A DNA stretch of 64,000 bases from Shewanella loihica PV-4 (GCF_000016065.1 NC_009092.1:2852001-2916000), one strand, 5' to 3'; positions 52,686 to 61,730 are shown, numbered from the stretch's first letter. Notes: generated by a model from the sequence alone, not told the origin. Made by a program: numbers and translations.

Positions 52686-52916
52686 TCACTCAGCGACAAT
52701 TGTCACGCTTTCGCCGTTGTAGCTGACCACCTGTCCGGCAATCACCTTCTTACGTTTACGGGTCTCGACCTCACCATCGACGGTCACCAGGCCTTCGCTG
52801 ATCACCATCTTGGCTTCGCCGCCACCTGAGGTCATGGATTGCACCTTCAATACTTTATAGAGTTCAATAAACTCTTCACCCGGTAACAGGGTCAAGGTTT
52901 GAGATTCTGTGGTCAC
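52686..52916 (-). CDS. S4-domain RNA-binding protein (YbcJ-like)
   Basis: A 76-residue protein consisting of one S4 RNA-binding domain: EFIELYKVLKVQSMTSGGGE, then KMVISEGLVTVDGEVETRKR KK, the usual small-helix plus beta-hairpin. It matches E. coli YbcJ in size. It is probably cytoplasmic and binds structured RNA. It sits upstream of rraB. The first ATG is used. Confidence 0.88.
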   Translation of the reverse strand: MTTESQTLTLLPGEEFIELYKVLKVQSMTSGGGEAKMVISEGLVTVDGEVETRKRKKVIAGQVVSYNGESVTIVAE

Positions 52917-52964
52917 ACTAACTACCTTTATTTAACTGAGTCGGCGGGAGTATATCACTCTGGC

Positions 52965-53513
52965 CTATTGCGGGCTATCACTGCGCTCCGAGGCGAGCAA
53001 TCCATAATAGCGATCGTCCACCCAGGCATCATTTAGCCTGAAGTTATGCCTTAAGGTCCCCTCAAGGATAAAGCCGCACTTCTCAAGCACCCGGGCCGAG
53101 GCCAGGTTCTGGTCAGTACAGAGCGCGATAAATTTATGGGCATTAAACTGCAGACAGGCCCAATCGATCACCGCCCTGAGACTCTCGGTAGCATAACCGC
53201 GCCCCTGGCCACTATTGCTAAGCATATAGCCTACCTCGACCTGCCCCAGGCTGGTATCGACGCCATAGAAGCCAGTGAAACCAATAAACTCACCATCCTC
53301 TATGGTTTCAATCACCAGGGTCAGCCAGGCGCCAGACTCGTAATCCCAGGGCGCGAGACGCTGCTCGAACTTCTCCCGGATCACGCCTTCAGTTTGGGGC
53401 GCCCTGACATAGCGGTTTTGCTGCTCATCCTGATGGACCGACAGGAAATGCGGCCAGTCCTCAGGCATGAGCGAGCGGATCTTTAATTTGTCTGTATATA
53501 ACTCGACGATCAA
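52965..53513 (-). CDS. GNAT-family N-acetyltransferase (RimJ/RimL type)
   Basis: A 182-residue GNAT acetyltransferase transferring acetyl from acetyl-CoA to an amine. The opening LYTDKLKIRSLMPEDWPHFL and the acetyl-CoA loop (VGYMLSNSGQGRGYATESLR) are typical of the RimJ/RimL/YdaF branch, as is the late segment NLASARVLEKCGFILEGTLR. The start appears to be TTG 53513, four bases after the ppiC stop, which suggests coupling; no good ATG exists before the conserved part. The substrate is unknown. Confidence 0.87.
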   Translation of the reverse strand: MIVELYTDKLKIRSLMPEDWPHFLSVHQDEQQNRYVRAPQTEGVIREKFEQRLAPWDYESGAWLTLVIETIEDGEFIGFTGFYGVDTSLGQVEVGYMLSNSGQGRGYATESLRAVIDWACLQFNAHKFIALCTDQNLASARVLEKCGFILEGTLRHNFRLNDAWVDDRYYGLLASERSDSPQ

Positions 53514-53517
53514 GAGA

Positions 53518-53796
53518 TTAACCGCGGCTGGTCACTTCGAGCAGGTGGTAGCCGAACTGGGTCTTAACCGGGCCTTGCACCTCGTTTAGCGGCGCACTGA
53601 ACACTACCTCGTCGAACTCACGTACCATCATGCCTGGACCGAAAGACCCCAGGTCACCGCCCTGCGCCCCTGATGGACAAGATGAATGCGCCTTGGCCAT
53701 CTCGCCGAAATCTGCGCCATCCAGGATCTGTTGCTTGATCTGTGCGCATTCTTCTTCGCTGCTAACCAATAGATGACGTGCTGTTGCTTGTACCAT
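53518..53796 (-). CDS. ppiC: PpiC, parvulin-type peptidyl-prolyl isomerase
   Basis: A 92-residue single-domain parvulin, like the 93-residue E. coli PpiC. Family motifs: ATARHLLVSSEEECAQIK, ADFGEMAKAHSSCPSGAQGG, DLGSFGPGMMVREFDEVVFS and VKTQFGYHLLEV, with the active-site His residues and the Cys in SCPSG. The start ATG 53796 has AAAGGAG upstream. Probably cytoplasmic. It precedes the GNAT gene by four bases. Confidence 0.95.
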   Translation of the reverse strand: MVQATARHLLVSSEEECAQIKQQILDGADFGEMAKAHSSCPSGAQGGDLGSFGPGMMVREFDEVVFSAPLNEVQGPVKTQFGYHLLEVTSRG

Positions 53797-53834
53797 GTGG
53801 CACTCCTTTGATTTCCCTAAAAATGAATAAAATA

Positions 53835-53867
53835 AAACCCAGCAAGTATAAAACATTTGCTGGGTTT
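53835..53867 (-). terminator. Intrinsic terminator after the DUF885 gene
   Basis: Perfect 11-bp arms AAACCCAGCAA and TTGCTGGGTTT, followed on the minus strand by TATTTTATTCATTTTT. It separates the DUF885 gene from ppiC. Confidence 0.85.
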
Positions 53868-53887
53868 AAAAAGGTATAACGCTCAGA

Positions 53888-55723
53888 TTATGCCTTAGCG
53901 CCCTGAGCTTTTATCCAGCGGTGGATTTTTTGCTCCATTACCGCCATCGGCAGCGAGCCCGAGGTTAAGATCTGATCGTGGAACCCTTTGAGATCGAACT
54001 TGTCACCCAAAGCCTTTTCCGCCTCGGCGCGCAGGGCCAAGATCTTCAGCTGTCCCACCTTGTATGAAAGAGCTTGACCTGGGATCGCCATGTAGCGCTC
54101 TACCTCGGCGATGATATCGGTCTCGGCCATCGGCGAGTTGTCCTTCATATACTGAATCGCCTGCTCACGGCTCCAGCCCTTGGCATGTAGCCCTGTGTCG
54201 ACCACCAGACGCATGGCGCGCAGCATTTCATCGGATAGCTTACCGAAATACTGGTAAGGATCTTCAAACAGGCCCATCTCGATGCCGAGATACTCGGCGT
54301 ACAGGGCCCAGCCCTCTTCGAAGGCGGTATAACCGCTAAAGCGTTGGAACTCAGGCACACCGGTCAGCTCCTGCTTGATGGCGATCTGGAAGTGATGCCC
54401 AGGTGCGGCCTCGTGCAGTGACAGTGTCGTCATGCCCCACTTAGGCTGTGCCTTCAGATTGTAGGTGTTGATATAAAACACACCAGGACGCGAACCATCG
54501 ACCGCAGGCGCCTCGTAAGATGCACCGGCCGCTGACTGCTCGCGGAAGCTCTCAACCGGCTTAACCACATAGTCGGCCTTAGGCATGACATTGAAGTAGT
54601 TAGGCAATACGGCGTTGATCTTTTCCTTCAGTACCATGTAGCCGTCGATCAGCCCCTGACGCTCACTAAAGAAGTATTGTGGCTCAGAAGACAGTGAGGC
54701 AAAGAAGGCCTTGAGATCGCCCTTGAAGCCAACCTGCTCTCTCACCTTATCCATCTCACTGAGAATACGGGCCACCTCATCAAGGCCAATCTGATGGATC
54801 TCATCGACAGGCATAGTGGTTGTGGTGTGAGCGTTGGCTAGATGCTGATACCAGAGTTTACCGTTAGGCAGTCCCCACCATCCATCGCTGGCTCTGGCCA
54901 CGGGCAGATAGGTCTCCTGGAAATATTGCTTGAGCGATGCCAGCGCTGGGATCAGCTCTTTGCCGATCAGAGTGTCATATTGCTGGGTCAGCTTCTGCTT
55001 CTCCTCTTCACTAAAGCTCTCTGGCAGATTAGTAATAGGCGCATAGAAGAGGCTGTCACTCGGCTGCTCGACCAACTGGGCCTCCAGCTGAGGAATGATG
55101 CGCTCGACCAAGACTCTTGGTAACACAACCTTGCTGGCGATACCTTCGTCCATGCGCGCCTGGGCCAACTTAGTCCAGTTGATGAAGCCCGATAGACGCG
55201 ATAGCCAGTTTTCATAGTCTTTAACCGTGTTAAATGGCTGCGCGCTCTCACCGCTGCCCAGCTGCACCATGGTAATGACTGTACTGTAGAACTGGTTCAT
55301 CGGCATGAAATAGGACGGGAAGGTCTCGGACACCAGCGCCATGTTTCTATCATAGGTAAACATGTCGTAGCTCAGCTGCAGCGGCTCGGGTAAGGCGCTG
55401 CGATCTATCGCCTTTACCGCCTTCAGGTAGCGACTGTTAAGCTCATGACGCGACTTGAGATACTCCTCGGTCAGATCGCCGCCAAATTGGTCGTTGTAGT
55501 CATTGACGCCGACAAATGTTGCGTACATTGGCTCTAGTTTGAGCATGTCGTTGAAATAACGATCCACTAAGGCGAGGTATTCCTGCTCGGCGCTTTGTAC
55601 CTGAGGCGCCACAGTCTGTTCTGGCGCAGAGGTCTTGGCCTGGCTTGCACTGGTTTCCTTGTCTGAGCAGCCCACCATGGCCACCAAAGCTGATATCGTC
55701 AATGCGAGAAGCGTTTTGTTCAT
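53888..55723 (-). CDS. DUF885 family lipoprotein (metallopeptidase-like)
   Basis: A 611-residue lipoprotein starting MNKTLLALTISALVAMVGCS, with lipobox VAMVGC and C19 as the lipidated residue. The start ATG 55723 has GAAGGA upstream; a second in-frame ATG at 55741 would spoil the signal peptide. The DUF885 core includes LSLHEAAPGHHFQIAIKQEL, an HExxxxxHH zinc-type motif, and EGWALYAEYLGIEMGLF. The family is related to metallopeptidases but its substrates are not known. It is a single gene with its own terminator. Confidence 0.9.
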   Translation of the reverse strand: MNKTLLALTISALVAMVGCSDKETSASQAKTSAPEQTVAPQVQSAEQEYLALVDRYFNDMLKLEPMYATFVGVNDYNDQFGGDLTEEYLKSRHELNSRYLKAVKAIDRSALPEPLQLSYDMFTYDRNMALVSETFPSYFMPMNQFYSTVITMVQLGSGESAQPFNTVKDYENWLSRLSGFINWTKLAQARMDEGIASKVVLPRVLVERIIPQLEAQLVEQPSDSLFYAPITNLPESFSEEEKQKLTQQYDTLIGKELIPALASLKQYFQETYLPVARASDGWWGLPNGKLWYQHLANAHTTTTMPVDEIHQIGLDEVARILSEMDKVREQVGFKGDLKAFFASLSSEPQYFFSERQGLIDGYMVLKEKINAVLPNYFNVMPKADYVVKPVESFREQSAAGASYEAPAVDGSRPGVFYINTYNLKAQPKWGMTTLSLHEAAPGHHFQIAIKQELTGVPEFQRFSGYTAFEEGWALYAEYLGIEMGLFEDPYQYFGKLSDEMLRAMRLVVDTGLHAKGWSREQAIQYMKDNSPMAETDIIAEVERYMAIPGQALSYKVGQLKILALRAEAEKALGDKFDLKGFHDQILTSGSLPMAVMEQKIHRWIKAQGAKA

Positions 55724-55802
55724 TCGAGTTATATCCTTCATATTCTGTGCAAGTGAGTGTTGTTTTCTATAATTACCTTAGGTGTATCTGAGGAGCGAGC
55801 TA

Positions 55803-56312
55803 ATGATTTACTCATTTAGTAATTCTGGATTCAGAGATCCCGAAACTGGCGTCTACAACCAAACCTATTTTATGGAGGTGTTTAACCGTGAGTGGCACCG
55901 CCACATGCGCGAACGCCAGACGCTGGCCTTATTGTATCTTTGCCCACACATTCATGAAACAGTAAAGCAACCTCATTTACTGGAATTATTCATGAAACAG
56001 GTTCAAGAAGCGATACTTAGGACAACGGATATGGTCGCCAGACTGAATCAGGATAACTTTGCCTTGGGGCTGTTTAACATAGATAGAGAAGGAACCGAAA
56101 TCGTTATCGCCCGCATAGAACAGAAAATAATGGACTTCAATCAAGACTATCAACGCAAACACAGCAACCGCATCGACTATGAGCTGGCCGGGTGTCTCTG
56201 CCAACCCGAGAGCGATCTCAACATCGAAAACCTGTTTGAAGATGTCCGCTCATTGACCCACACCTTAGAGGGGCAGAAGGAACACCATACGGCGATGCAT
56301 TGTCTGAACTAA
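55803..56312 (+). CDS. Degenerate GGDEF-domain protein
   Basis: A 169-residue protein that resembles a lone GGDEF (diguanylate cyclase) domain: the start FRDPETGVYNQTYFMEVFNR matches the DxLTGLxNR-type opening, and DMVARLNQDNFALGLFNIDR takes the place of RxGGDEF. The signature GGDEF is replaced by LNQDNF, so cyclase activity is very unlikely; it may bind c-di-GMP or a partner, or be a decayed copy. The ATG at 55803 has GAGGAGCGAGC upstream. No signal or membrane segment is seen. Confidence 0.82.
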   Translation: MIYSFSNSGFRDPETGVYNQTYFMEVFNREWHRHMRERQTLALLYLCPHIHETVKQPHLLELFMKQVQEAILRTTDMVARLNQDNFALGLFNIDREGTEIVIARIEQKIMDFNQDYQRKHSNRIDYELAGCLCQPESDLNIENLFEDVRSLTHTLEGQKEHHTAMHCLN

Positions 56313-56337
56313 CTTGTTTACTTATCTACAGGCATAA

Positions 56338-56361
56338 AAAAAGCCCCTTGCGGGGCTTTTT
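56338..56361. terminator. Bidirectional terminator between GGDEF and TPR genes
   Basis: AAAAAGCCCC pairs with GGGGCTTTTT around TTGC, between converging genes. Confidence 0.9.
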
Positions 56362-56371
56362 ATTTTAAGGC

Positions 56372-57619
56372 TTAAAGTGCGACGTTATAGATACGTGCCT
56401 TTTCCTTGATATAGGCGAGATAACTTGTCGCTGAACGCTTAGTCTTCTCATCCTTAGCAGCCTTCAAGCAGGCATTGTATGCTGCTTTAATCTGCTTAGT
56501 ACCTAGATAAGCCAAGGTTAGTTCAAACTCAACTTCACCTTCACTCACACCGCCGGCAGCCAATGCTTTTTTCAGCACAGGGATCGCCTCTTTGTGCTTC
56601 TCTTGCAGAGTGAGCAGACGGGCTTGTTTAAGGTAAAGTTTACCATCGTTGTTGATGGCAGCAGCCTTACCATAATAATCCGCCGCTTCCTTTAGCTCTT
56701 TAGCATTGTGATAGAAGCCACCCAGGATAGAGAAAGTCTTCTCATCTTCCTTAATCAGGCCACTCTTCATATGCTTTTCATAGATTTTCGCCGCGCGATA
56801 TGGTGAACCATTTTGCGCCAGCAGTTGAGACAGACGCGTGATGTTACCCGACGTCTCTAAAAATCCATTCTTATAAGCTAAGTCGTAGGTTGCTAAAGAC
56901 TTATCATAGCTTTCAGTCATCAAATAAAACTGCGCTAACTGTACCCATAGACGGCCATCTTCTTGGAAAAGAGGCACCATAGTCTCTAGGACTTTAATCG
57001 CATTTTTATAATCTTTCTTGTTGAAGTAAGCCGTCAGCTTCATCTGGTACAAGCCTTTATCTGGCTTAGTACTGATAGACAGACCCTTATCGACAACGCC
57101 GAGCACCTTATCCCACTCTTTGAGCTCTGAATAAGCGATACCTATACGACGATACACTTGTGGATCTTCTTTACAGGTAAACTTCATCCACTCGTAGTAG
57201 TAAGGGATAGACTCTTTAAACTTCTTTTCCTGAATCAACAGGTCGGCATATAGACGCAGGGTTGCACCATGGTCTGTGCCGCCAAGAACATCAGCGTCAA
57301 CGGCTTGCTTCAGGTACTTGATCGCCGTACCCATCTGATTCTTTTCGGCGTAAAAGTTACCCAACATACGGGCAATATAGGCCTTATCAAAAGCATCACG
57401 AGGGCTGGCTTCAAGCAATACGGCAATCGCTTCGTCGATATTACCTTCTTGATAAGCTTCAAAAGACTTTTGTACTTTCTTTGCCGAGCTTTGGCCTACG
57501 GCCTTAGACTGGCGCTTCTCAATGGGGCATTTTTCGGCAGCGTTTGCTGCAGGTGCAACGACCAGGCTTCCACCAATGGCAAGCAATAGTGCGGCTGCAA
57601 GTGTATTAACCTTTTGCAT
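56372..57619 (-). CDS. TPR-repeat protein of the TonB2 operon
   Basis: A 415-residue exported protein with signal peptide MQKVNTLAAALLLAIGGSLV (then VAPAANA) and about 8-9 tetratricopeptide-like repeats (AYIARMLGNFYAEKNQMGTA; RLWVQLAQFYLMTESYDKSL). It is the last gene of the DUF3450-ttpC-exbB-exbD-tonB-TPR operon, two bases after the tonB stop, with GGAGG before the ATG. In vibrios and shewanellae a TPR protein accompanies the second TonB system and probably helps assemble the energy-transducing complex in the periplasm. Confidence 0.9.
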   Translation of the reverse strand: MQKVNTLAAALLLAIGGSLVVAPAANAAEKCPIEKRQSKAVGQSSAKKVQKSFEAYQEGNIDEAIAVLLEASPRDAFDKAYIARMLGNFYAEKNQMGTAIKYLKQAVDADVLGGTDHGATLRLYADLLIQEKKFKESIPYYYEWMKFTCKEDPQVYRRIGIAYSELKEWDKVLGVVDKGLSISTKPDKGLYQMKLTAYFNKKDYKNAIKVLETMVPLFQEDGRLWVQLAQFYLMTESYDKSLATYDLAYKNGFLETSGNITRLSQLLAQNGSPYRAAKIYEKHMKSGLIKEDEKTFSILGGFYHNAKELKEAADYYGKAAAINNDGKLYLKQARLLTLQEKHKEAIPVLKKALAAGGVSEGEVEFELTLAYLGTKQIKAAYNACLKAAKDEKTKRSATSYLAYIKEKARIYNVAL

Positions 57620-57621
57620 CT

Positions 57622-58239
57622 CTATTTGCCTCCATCAAGTTTAAAGTCTAGTTGTACAGTCATACCAGGTTGCTTAAGGGCTTTACCGTCAACAATCTTT
57701 GGCTTGTACTTCCACTTCTTCAGTGCACGCTTAGCTTCTTTGTCGAAGATACGCTTAGGATCGGCGTTGATCACTTGCACATCTTCTACACCACCAAGTT
57801 CGTTGATGGTAAAGCTAAGTTGAACCCAACCTTCCTTACCGTCACGCGCTGCAGCAATCGGGTACTGTGGCTCGATACGAACGATAGGTGTTGCATCACC
57901 GTCACGAGTCATCATGTTACCCAGCTTAAAGCCGGTAGATGCTGCACCTGCTACTACACCAGTCATGTTGAAAGACATGTTAGTGTCGATGTCTGATGAG
58001 CTATCAGGCGGTGGCGTATCTGGTAAAGGTGGCTGCTCAGGCGGTGTAGGTGGCTTAGGTTTAACCCTTGGCTTGTCCTGCACTTTCGTATCCTGTTTAT
58101 CCATACTGATCTCAATAACCGGAGAATCAGTGGCAGTGTCGGCGCGTTTCGCGCCGCCACCGACCAAGAAGGCCATGAAAACAAACAGGGCGAAAGTAAC
58201 AGCACCACCAACTAATAATGATACTATTCCTCTCAGCAT
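57622..58239 (-). CDS. tonB: TonB2-type energy transducer
   Basis: A 205-residue TonB family protein. An N-terminal transmembrane helix (LLVGGAVTFALFVFMAFLVG) lies in the inner membrane, then a Pro-rich periplasmic spacer (KPKPPTPPEQPPLPDTPPP) and the C-terminal TonB domain (YPIAAARDGKEGWVQLSFTI; AKRALKKWKYKPKIVDGKAL). It transfers proton-motive energy to outer-membrane receptors, such as the one at the right edge. It starts one base after exbD ends. The short spacer is typical of TonB2 proteins. Confidence 0.94.
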   Translation of the reverse strand: MLRGIVSLLVGGAVTFALFVFMAFLVGGGAKRADTATDSPVIEISMDKQDTKVQDKPRVKPKPPTPPEQPPLPDTPPPDSSSDIDTNMSFNMTGVVAGAASTGFKLGNMMTRDGDATPIVRIEPQYPIAAARDGKEGWVQLSFTINELGGVEDVQVINADPKRIFDKEAKRALKKWKYKPKIVDGKALKQPGMTVQLDFKLDGGK

Positions 58240-58240
58240 A

Positions 58241-58645
58241 TTAGTCTTTCCCCGCTGATACCGAAATCTTGTTGATCCCAGCTTTCTTCACATTGTCCAT
58301 AACCTTAACAACAATGCCGTGTTCAGCTTCTTTATCTGCTTCGATCAATACAGCCGCTTCTGGTGATTCAGCCAGCATACGCTCAACGTTTGCTGTTACA
58401 CGCTCGATGTCAACCTGACGGTTCTCCATCTTGATCACGCCTGTCTTGCTCACACCGATAAAGATGTTTGCCGACTTCTGAGTTGTCGCTTGAGAAGCCT
58501 CTGGCTTGTTGTAGTCAAGACCAGATGGCTTAATGAACGACGTTGTTACGATAAAGAAGATCAACATGATAAACACGATGTCGAGCATCGGTGTCATATC
58601 AATTTGCGCTTCTTCTTCTATACTTGAATGCTTTTTACGTGCCAT
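58241..58645 (-). CDS. exbD: ExbD-type biopolymer transport protein
   Basis: A 134-residue ExbD/TolR protein starting MARKKHSSIEEEAQIDMTPM at ATG 58645. It has one transmembrane helix (DIVFIMLIFFIVTTSFI) with the conserved Asp at its start that takes part in proton conduction, and a periplasmic domain. It works with ExbB and TtpC to energise TonB. It lies between exbB and tonB in the operon. Confidence 0.94.
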   Translation of the reverse strand: MARKKHSSIEEEAQIDMTPMLDIVFIMLIFFIVTTSFIKPSGLDYNKPEASQATTQKSANIFIGVSKTGVIKMENRQVDIERVTANVERMLAESPEAAVLIEADKEAEHGIVVKVMDNVKKAGINKISVSAGKD

Positions 58646-58658
58646 GTTCAATCTCTCT

Positions 58659-59186
58659 CTAGTGGTGTGGCAGGCTATCTTTTAGCTTTTCCATACTGAT
58701 TTTCATCTTGGCGTCTAGGCGAGTACTAAAGAATACTCCCGATAACGCTGCGACCATTCCCGCCATTGTCGGCATGGTTGCCATTGAAATACCAGCTGCC
58801 ATCATACGAGCATTACTCGTCCCATGAACTGCCATCACATCGAATACCTGTATCATACCGGTTACGGTACCTAGTAGACCGATCATTGGACAGATGGCTA
58901 CTAAGGTTTTGATAATCAGCATACGAGCATTCATATCTTGTTTCGCTTGGGATACCCAAGCTTCACGGATACGGTGTGCATGCCAAGAGGTTGAATCCTC
59001 TCGCTTGTCCCATGCGGTGATAATGTTTTTGTGCTCTTTTGGCGCAATCAGATTGAGATACCAATAGCGCTCAAGCATTAACACCCACATGAGGAATAGC
59101 ACTGCCGCAACCAACCAGAGGACGTCGCCTCCGGAGGCCATGAAGCCCCTGACGGAATCCCAGATGTCCATCAGGTATAGCATCAT
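58659..59186 (-). CDS. exbB: ExbB-type proton channel protein
   Basis: A 175-residue MotA/TolQ/ExbB family membrane protein with three hydrophobic segments (VLWLVAAVLFLMWVLMLERY; CPMIGLLGTVTGMIQVFDVM; MATMPTMAGMVAALSGVFF). With ExbD and TonB it forms the inner-membrane motor. The ATG overlaps the ttpC stop by one base, and AGAGGAACG is a good ribosome binding site. The shorter size versus classical ExbB is usual for the TonB2 set. Confidence 0.93.
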   Translation of the reverse strand: MMLYLMDIWDSVRGFMASGGDVLWLVAAVLFLMWVLMLERYWYLNLIAPKEHKNIITAWDKREDSTSWHAHRIREAWVSQAKQDMNARMLIIKTLVAICPMIGLLGTVTGMIQVFDVMAVHGTSNARMMAAGISMATMPTMAGMVAALSGVFFSTRLDAKMKISMEKLKDSLPHH

Positions 59187-60541
59187 TAGGCGTTCCTCTT
59201 CTCAGCGTGCTCGGCAACGATACCTGCACTTTGCTCTTCAAGTACTTGAACAACTGACTTGCTACGTGCAATCACGATAGCGTGCATTAGCATTAGTGGC
59301 AGTGCAGCAACCAGACCTTGTACGGTCGTCATCAGTGCCATAGAGATACCACCAGCCATTAGCTTAGGATCACCAGTACCGAATAGCTGGATGCTTTGGA
59401 AGGTTGCAATCATACCTGTTACTGTACCCAGTAGACCCATCATAGGTGCGATAGCCGCTAGAACCTTGATGATAGAGATACGAGTCTCAAGTGCTGGAGT
59501 TTCTTTCAGAATCGCTTCGTCAAGTTTCAGCTCAAGCGTTTCAACGTCAACATCTTTGTTATCGTGGTATGCCTTAAGTACACGACCCAGTGGGTTGTTA
59601 CCTGGGTTGTCGATGTTCTTACGTTGTGCGTTAACTTTCGCGCCAACAACATACAGAGTCACCAGACGCTCGATAGAGATCAGGGCACCAAGAACAAGCA
59701 GACCGATGATGATGTAACCGATAGTACCACCGGCTTCGATACGCTCTTCGATAGTTGCCTTCTGAGTGAACACGTTTAGCAGTACACCACGTGCAGGGTC
59801 AACAAACAGCTTGTGAACGCCTGAAGTTTGACCTTCAAAGTCTTTAACGCTGGCAACTTGCTCGCTACCAGGCTGTTGTGAAAGCTGCTGAACCAGACCT
59901 AGATCGGCGTTATAAACAACATACTGGCCATCGGCTAGCAGGTTGTAAGCACCAACACGAGTGATCTTGGTGTTGTGAACGTTACCGTCGATACCCGTTA
60001 CGGCACCTTCAAAAGTAACCACTTTGCCAGACTCAGCCATTTCGAATAGCTGCTCTTCCCAGAACTTTTCTAGCTCTTCGATTTTTGGCAGCTCTTTACG
60101 TGCACCTAGCTCGGCGATGAAAGCATCACGACCAGGGAACTGAGCGCTAACGTTTGATGAAACAAGCTTACCAGCGAAATCACCGGCTTCACCTTTAACA
60201 ACACCGAACATCTCACCCAAGTCACCTTGAGCAATCTTACGGTCTTCTTCTAACTGAGCGATTTTACGCTCGTTATCGGCAAATGCTTGAGAAAGATCTT
60301 TACCGCGTTGTTCTTCAGCCGCTAGAGCCGCTTTTTCACGCTTTAGCAGTGCAGCTTTATCGCCACGCTCGGCTTGGAACTCGGCTTCACGCTTCTTGTT
60401 TACTTTAGCAGCGTTAGCACGATCGGTTTGAACTTGCTTAAGTAGCTGGTCGATGTTCTTAGGCGCATCAGCAGCGCTCACCATGCCAGCAGTTAAAGAC
60501 AGACTTGCAGCAACGATTGCTGTAGAGATTAACTTTTTCAT
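59186..60541 (-). CDS. ttpC: TtpC, extended MotA/TolQ/ExbB protein of the TonB2 system
   Basis: A 451-residue protein: signal peptide (LISTAIVAASLSLTAGMVSA), a long periplasmic part with a coiled coil (RKAALLKREKAALAAEEQRG-like region at about 50-100), then a TolQ/ExbB channel domain with transmembrane segments (IGYIIIGLLVLGALISIERL; APMMGLLGTVTGMIATFQSI). This extra large ExbB homologue is the mark of TonB2 systems in Vibrio and Shewanella, where TtpC is essential for TonB2 function. It overlaps the DUF3450 gene by one base (TAATG). Confidence 0.93.
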   Translation of the reverse strand: MKKLISTAIVAASLSLTAGMVSAADAPKNIDQLLKQVQTDRANAAKVNKKREAEFQAERGDKAALLKREKAALAAEEQRGKDLSQAFADNERKIAQLEEDRKIAQGDLGEMFGVVKGEAGDFAGKLVSSNVSAQFPGRDAFIAELGARKELPKIEELEKFWEEQLFEMAESGKVVTFEGAVTGIDGNVHNTKITRVGAYNLLADGQYVVYNADLGLVQQLSQQPGSEQVASVKDFEGQTSGVHKLFVDPARGVLLNVFTQKATIEERIEAGGTIGYIIIGLLVLGALISIERLVTLYVVGAKVNAQRKNIDNPGNNPLGRVLKAYHDNKDVDVETLELKLDEAILKETPALETRISIIKVLAAIAPMMGLLGTVTGMIATFQSIQLFGTGDPKLMAGGISMALMTTVQGLVAALPLMLMHAIVIARSKSVVQVLEEQSAGIVAEHAEKRNA

Positions 60542-61323
60542 TATTGTGCAGCCTCCGCAGCTGGGATTGGTAACGCGAACATATCTGGAGCACCCTGGCC
60601 ACGAGCCTGGCGAATTGCTTTAGTAATGTTACGTAGATAGCTATCTTCTAGCTTATCCCATGCTTTTGTCTCAGGATTGAACATCCATGCAGACTTTTGA
60701 TCTAGGCTTTGTGCGTAGTAGGCAACGCGACCGAAGTTGATGAAATCAACCAGGATCTCTTTACCGTCAAGTTGCAGCTTACCGGTTTCAACATTCAACT
60801 TAGAACCATATTCACGCTCGATGTTATAAGCATCAAGGATCAGACGGTATTTTTCAGCTAGCGTTACGTTAGCGGTATCTAGAGTTTCACGAAGACGCTT
60901 GATACGGGCTTCACGAGTTTCTTTGTTGAATGGCAGATCCAGAGCAACAAACTGCTCTAGTGCATCAACCATCTTGAACATTAGCGGTACAACGCCTTGA
61001 CGTAGCTTATCAACACCATTGATGTCTTCTTGGATAAGCTTCATAGTGGCTTCTTGGTCTGCTACCAGGCCAGCTACATAATCGTTGTATGACTTAGTTG
61101 ACTCACGAGTGTCTGCAACTTGGCCATATTCAAACGCCATGTCTTGCGCTTGATCGTAATACTTATCAACTTTCTTTTGAGATGCTGCTGCATCTGCATG
61201 AATTTTCGCATCCGCTTTCTGAACATCAGAAAGTGGATCGGCAACCACTAAGTTACTGCCTGCTAAGGCCAGCGCGCCAATGAGCGCCGTAGCGATTTTA
61301 GTTCTATTGCTTACCTTGGACAT
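60541..61323 (-). CDS. DUF3450 exported protein of the TonB2 operon
   Basis: A 260-residue DUF3450 protein starting MSKVSNRTKIATALIGALAL at ATG 61323, with GGGAAC upstream. A signal peptide (cleavage near VVADP) leads into a helical, coiled-coil chain (ADAKIHADAAASQKKVDKYY; EALEQFVALDLPFNKETREA-like) and the conserved GRVAYYAQSLDQKSAWMFNP. It always sits just upstream of ttpC in this operon type and is thought to be a periplasmic partner. It is the first gene of the operon; the long frame upstream of 61323 has no signal and is discarded. Confidence 0.9.
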   Translation of the reverse strand: MSKVSNRTKIATALIGALALAGSNLVVADPLSDVQKADAKIHADAAASQKKVDKYYDQAQDMAFEYGQVADTRESTKSYNDYVAGLVADQEATMKLIQEDINGVDKLRQGVVPLMFKMVDALEQFVALDLPFNKETREARIKRLRETLDTANVTLAEKYRLILDAYNIEREYGSKLNVETGKLQLDGKEILVDFINFGRVAYYAQSLDQKSAWMFNPETKAWDKLEDSYLRNITKAIRQARGQGAPDMFALPIPAAEAAQ

Positions 61324-61500
61324 AGTTCCCAACCAATTTGAAGTGAAAAATAAAAGGTTTAACTTATTGGTAACACGGGTTTTCTGCTTATATTTGCATG
61401 AATTCCGCCACCATAAGTGTGCATTTCTCTTGTGATTGTTAGTTATTATCTTCCCTTTTCTACACCGATCAAGGTGTAGACCCGCAGGCATCATTTCACA

Positions 61501-61524
61501 AAATGTTGACCTGTGTCAACATTT
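61501..61524. promoter_or_regulatory. Perfect 24-bp inverted repeat, probable operator
   Basis: Arms AAATGTTGAC and GTCAACATTT are exact reverse complements around CTGT. The core TTGAC-N4-GTCAA has the layout of a CRP/FNR-superfamily site. It lies about 178 bp before the DUF3450 start. Confidence 0.65.
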
Positions 61525-61730
61525 GGAAACGGCTAAAACTAGCAGAAAAAGCTCTTAGGGGCTGAAAATAACACAAGAGGTGTTTTTTCAAACAAGTCAA
61601 TATTTACAATTCTAATTCCCACGAGTCGATTTAAACAACAATACATATCTAACCACATGATTTTAATAAGATATAACCAATAACAAAAACCAAATATACC
61701 GTTAACAAACCATTAACCAAATAACTTTAT

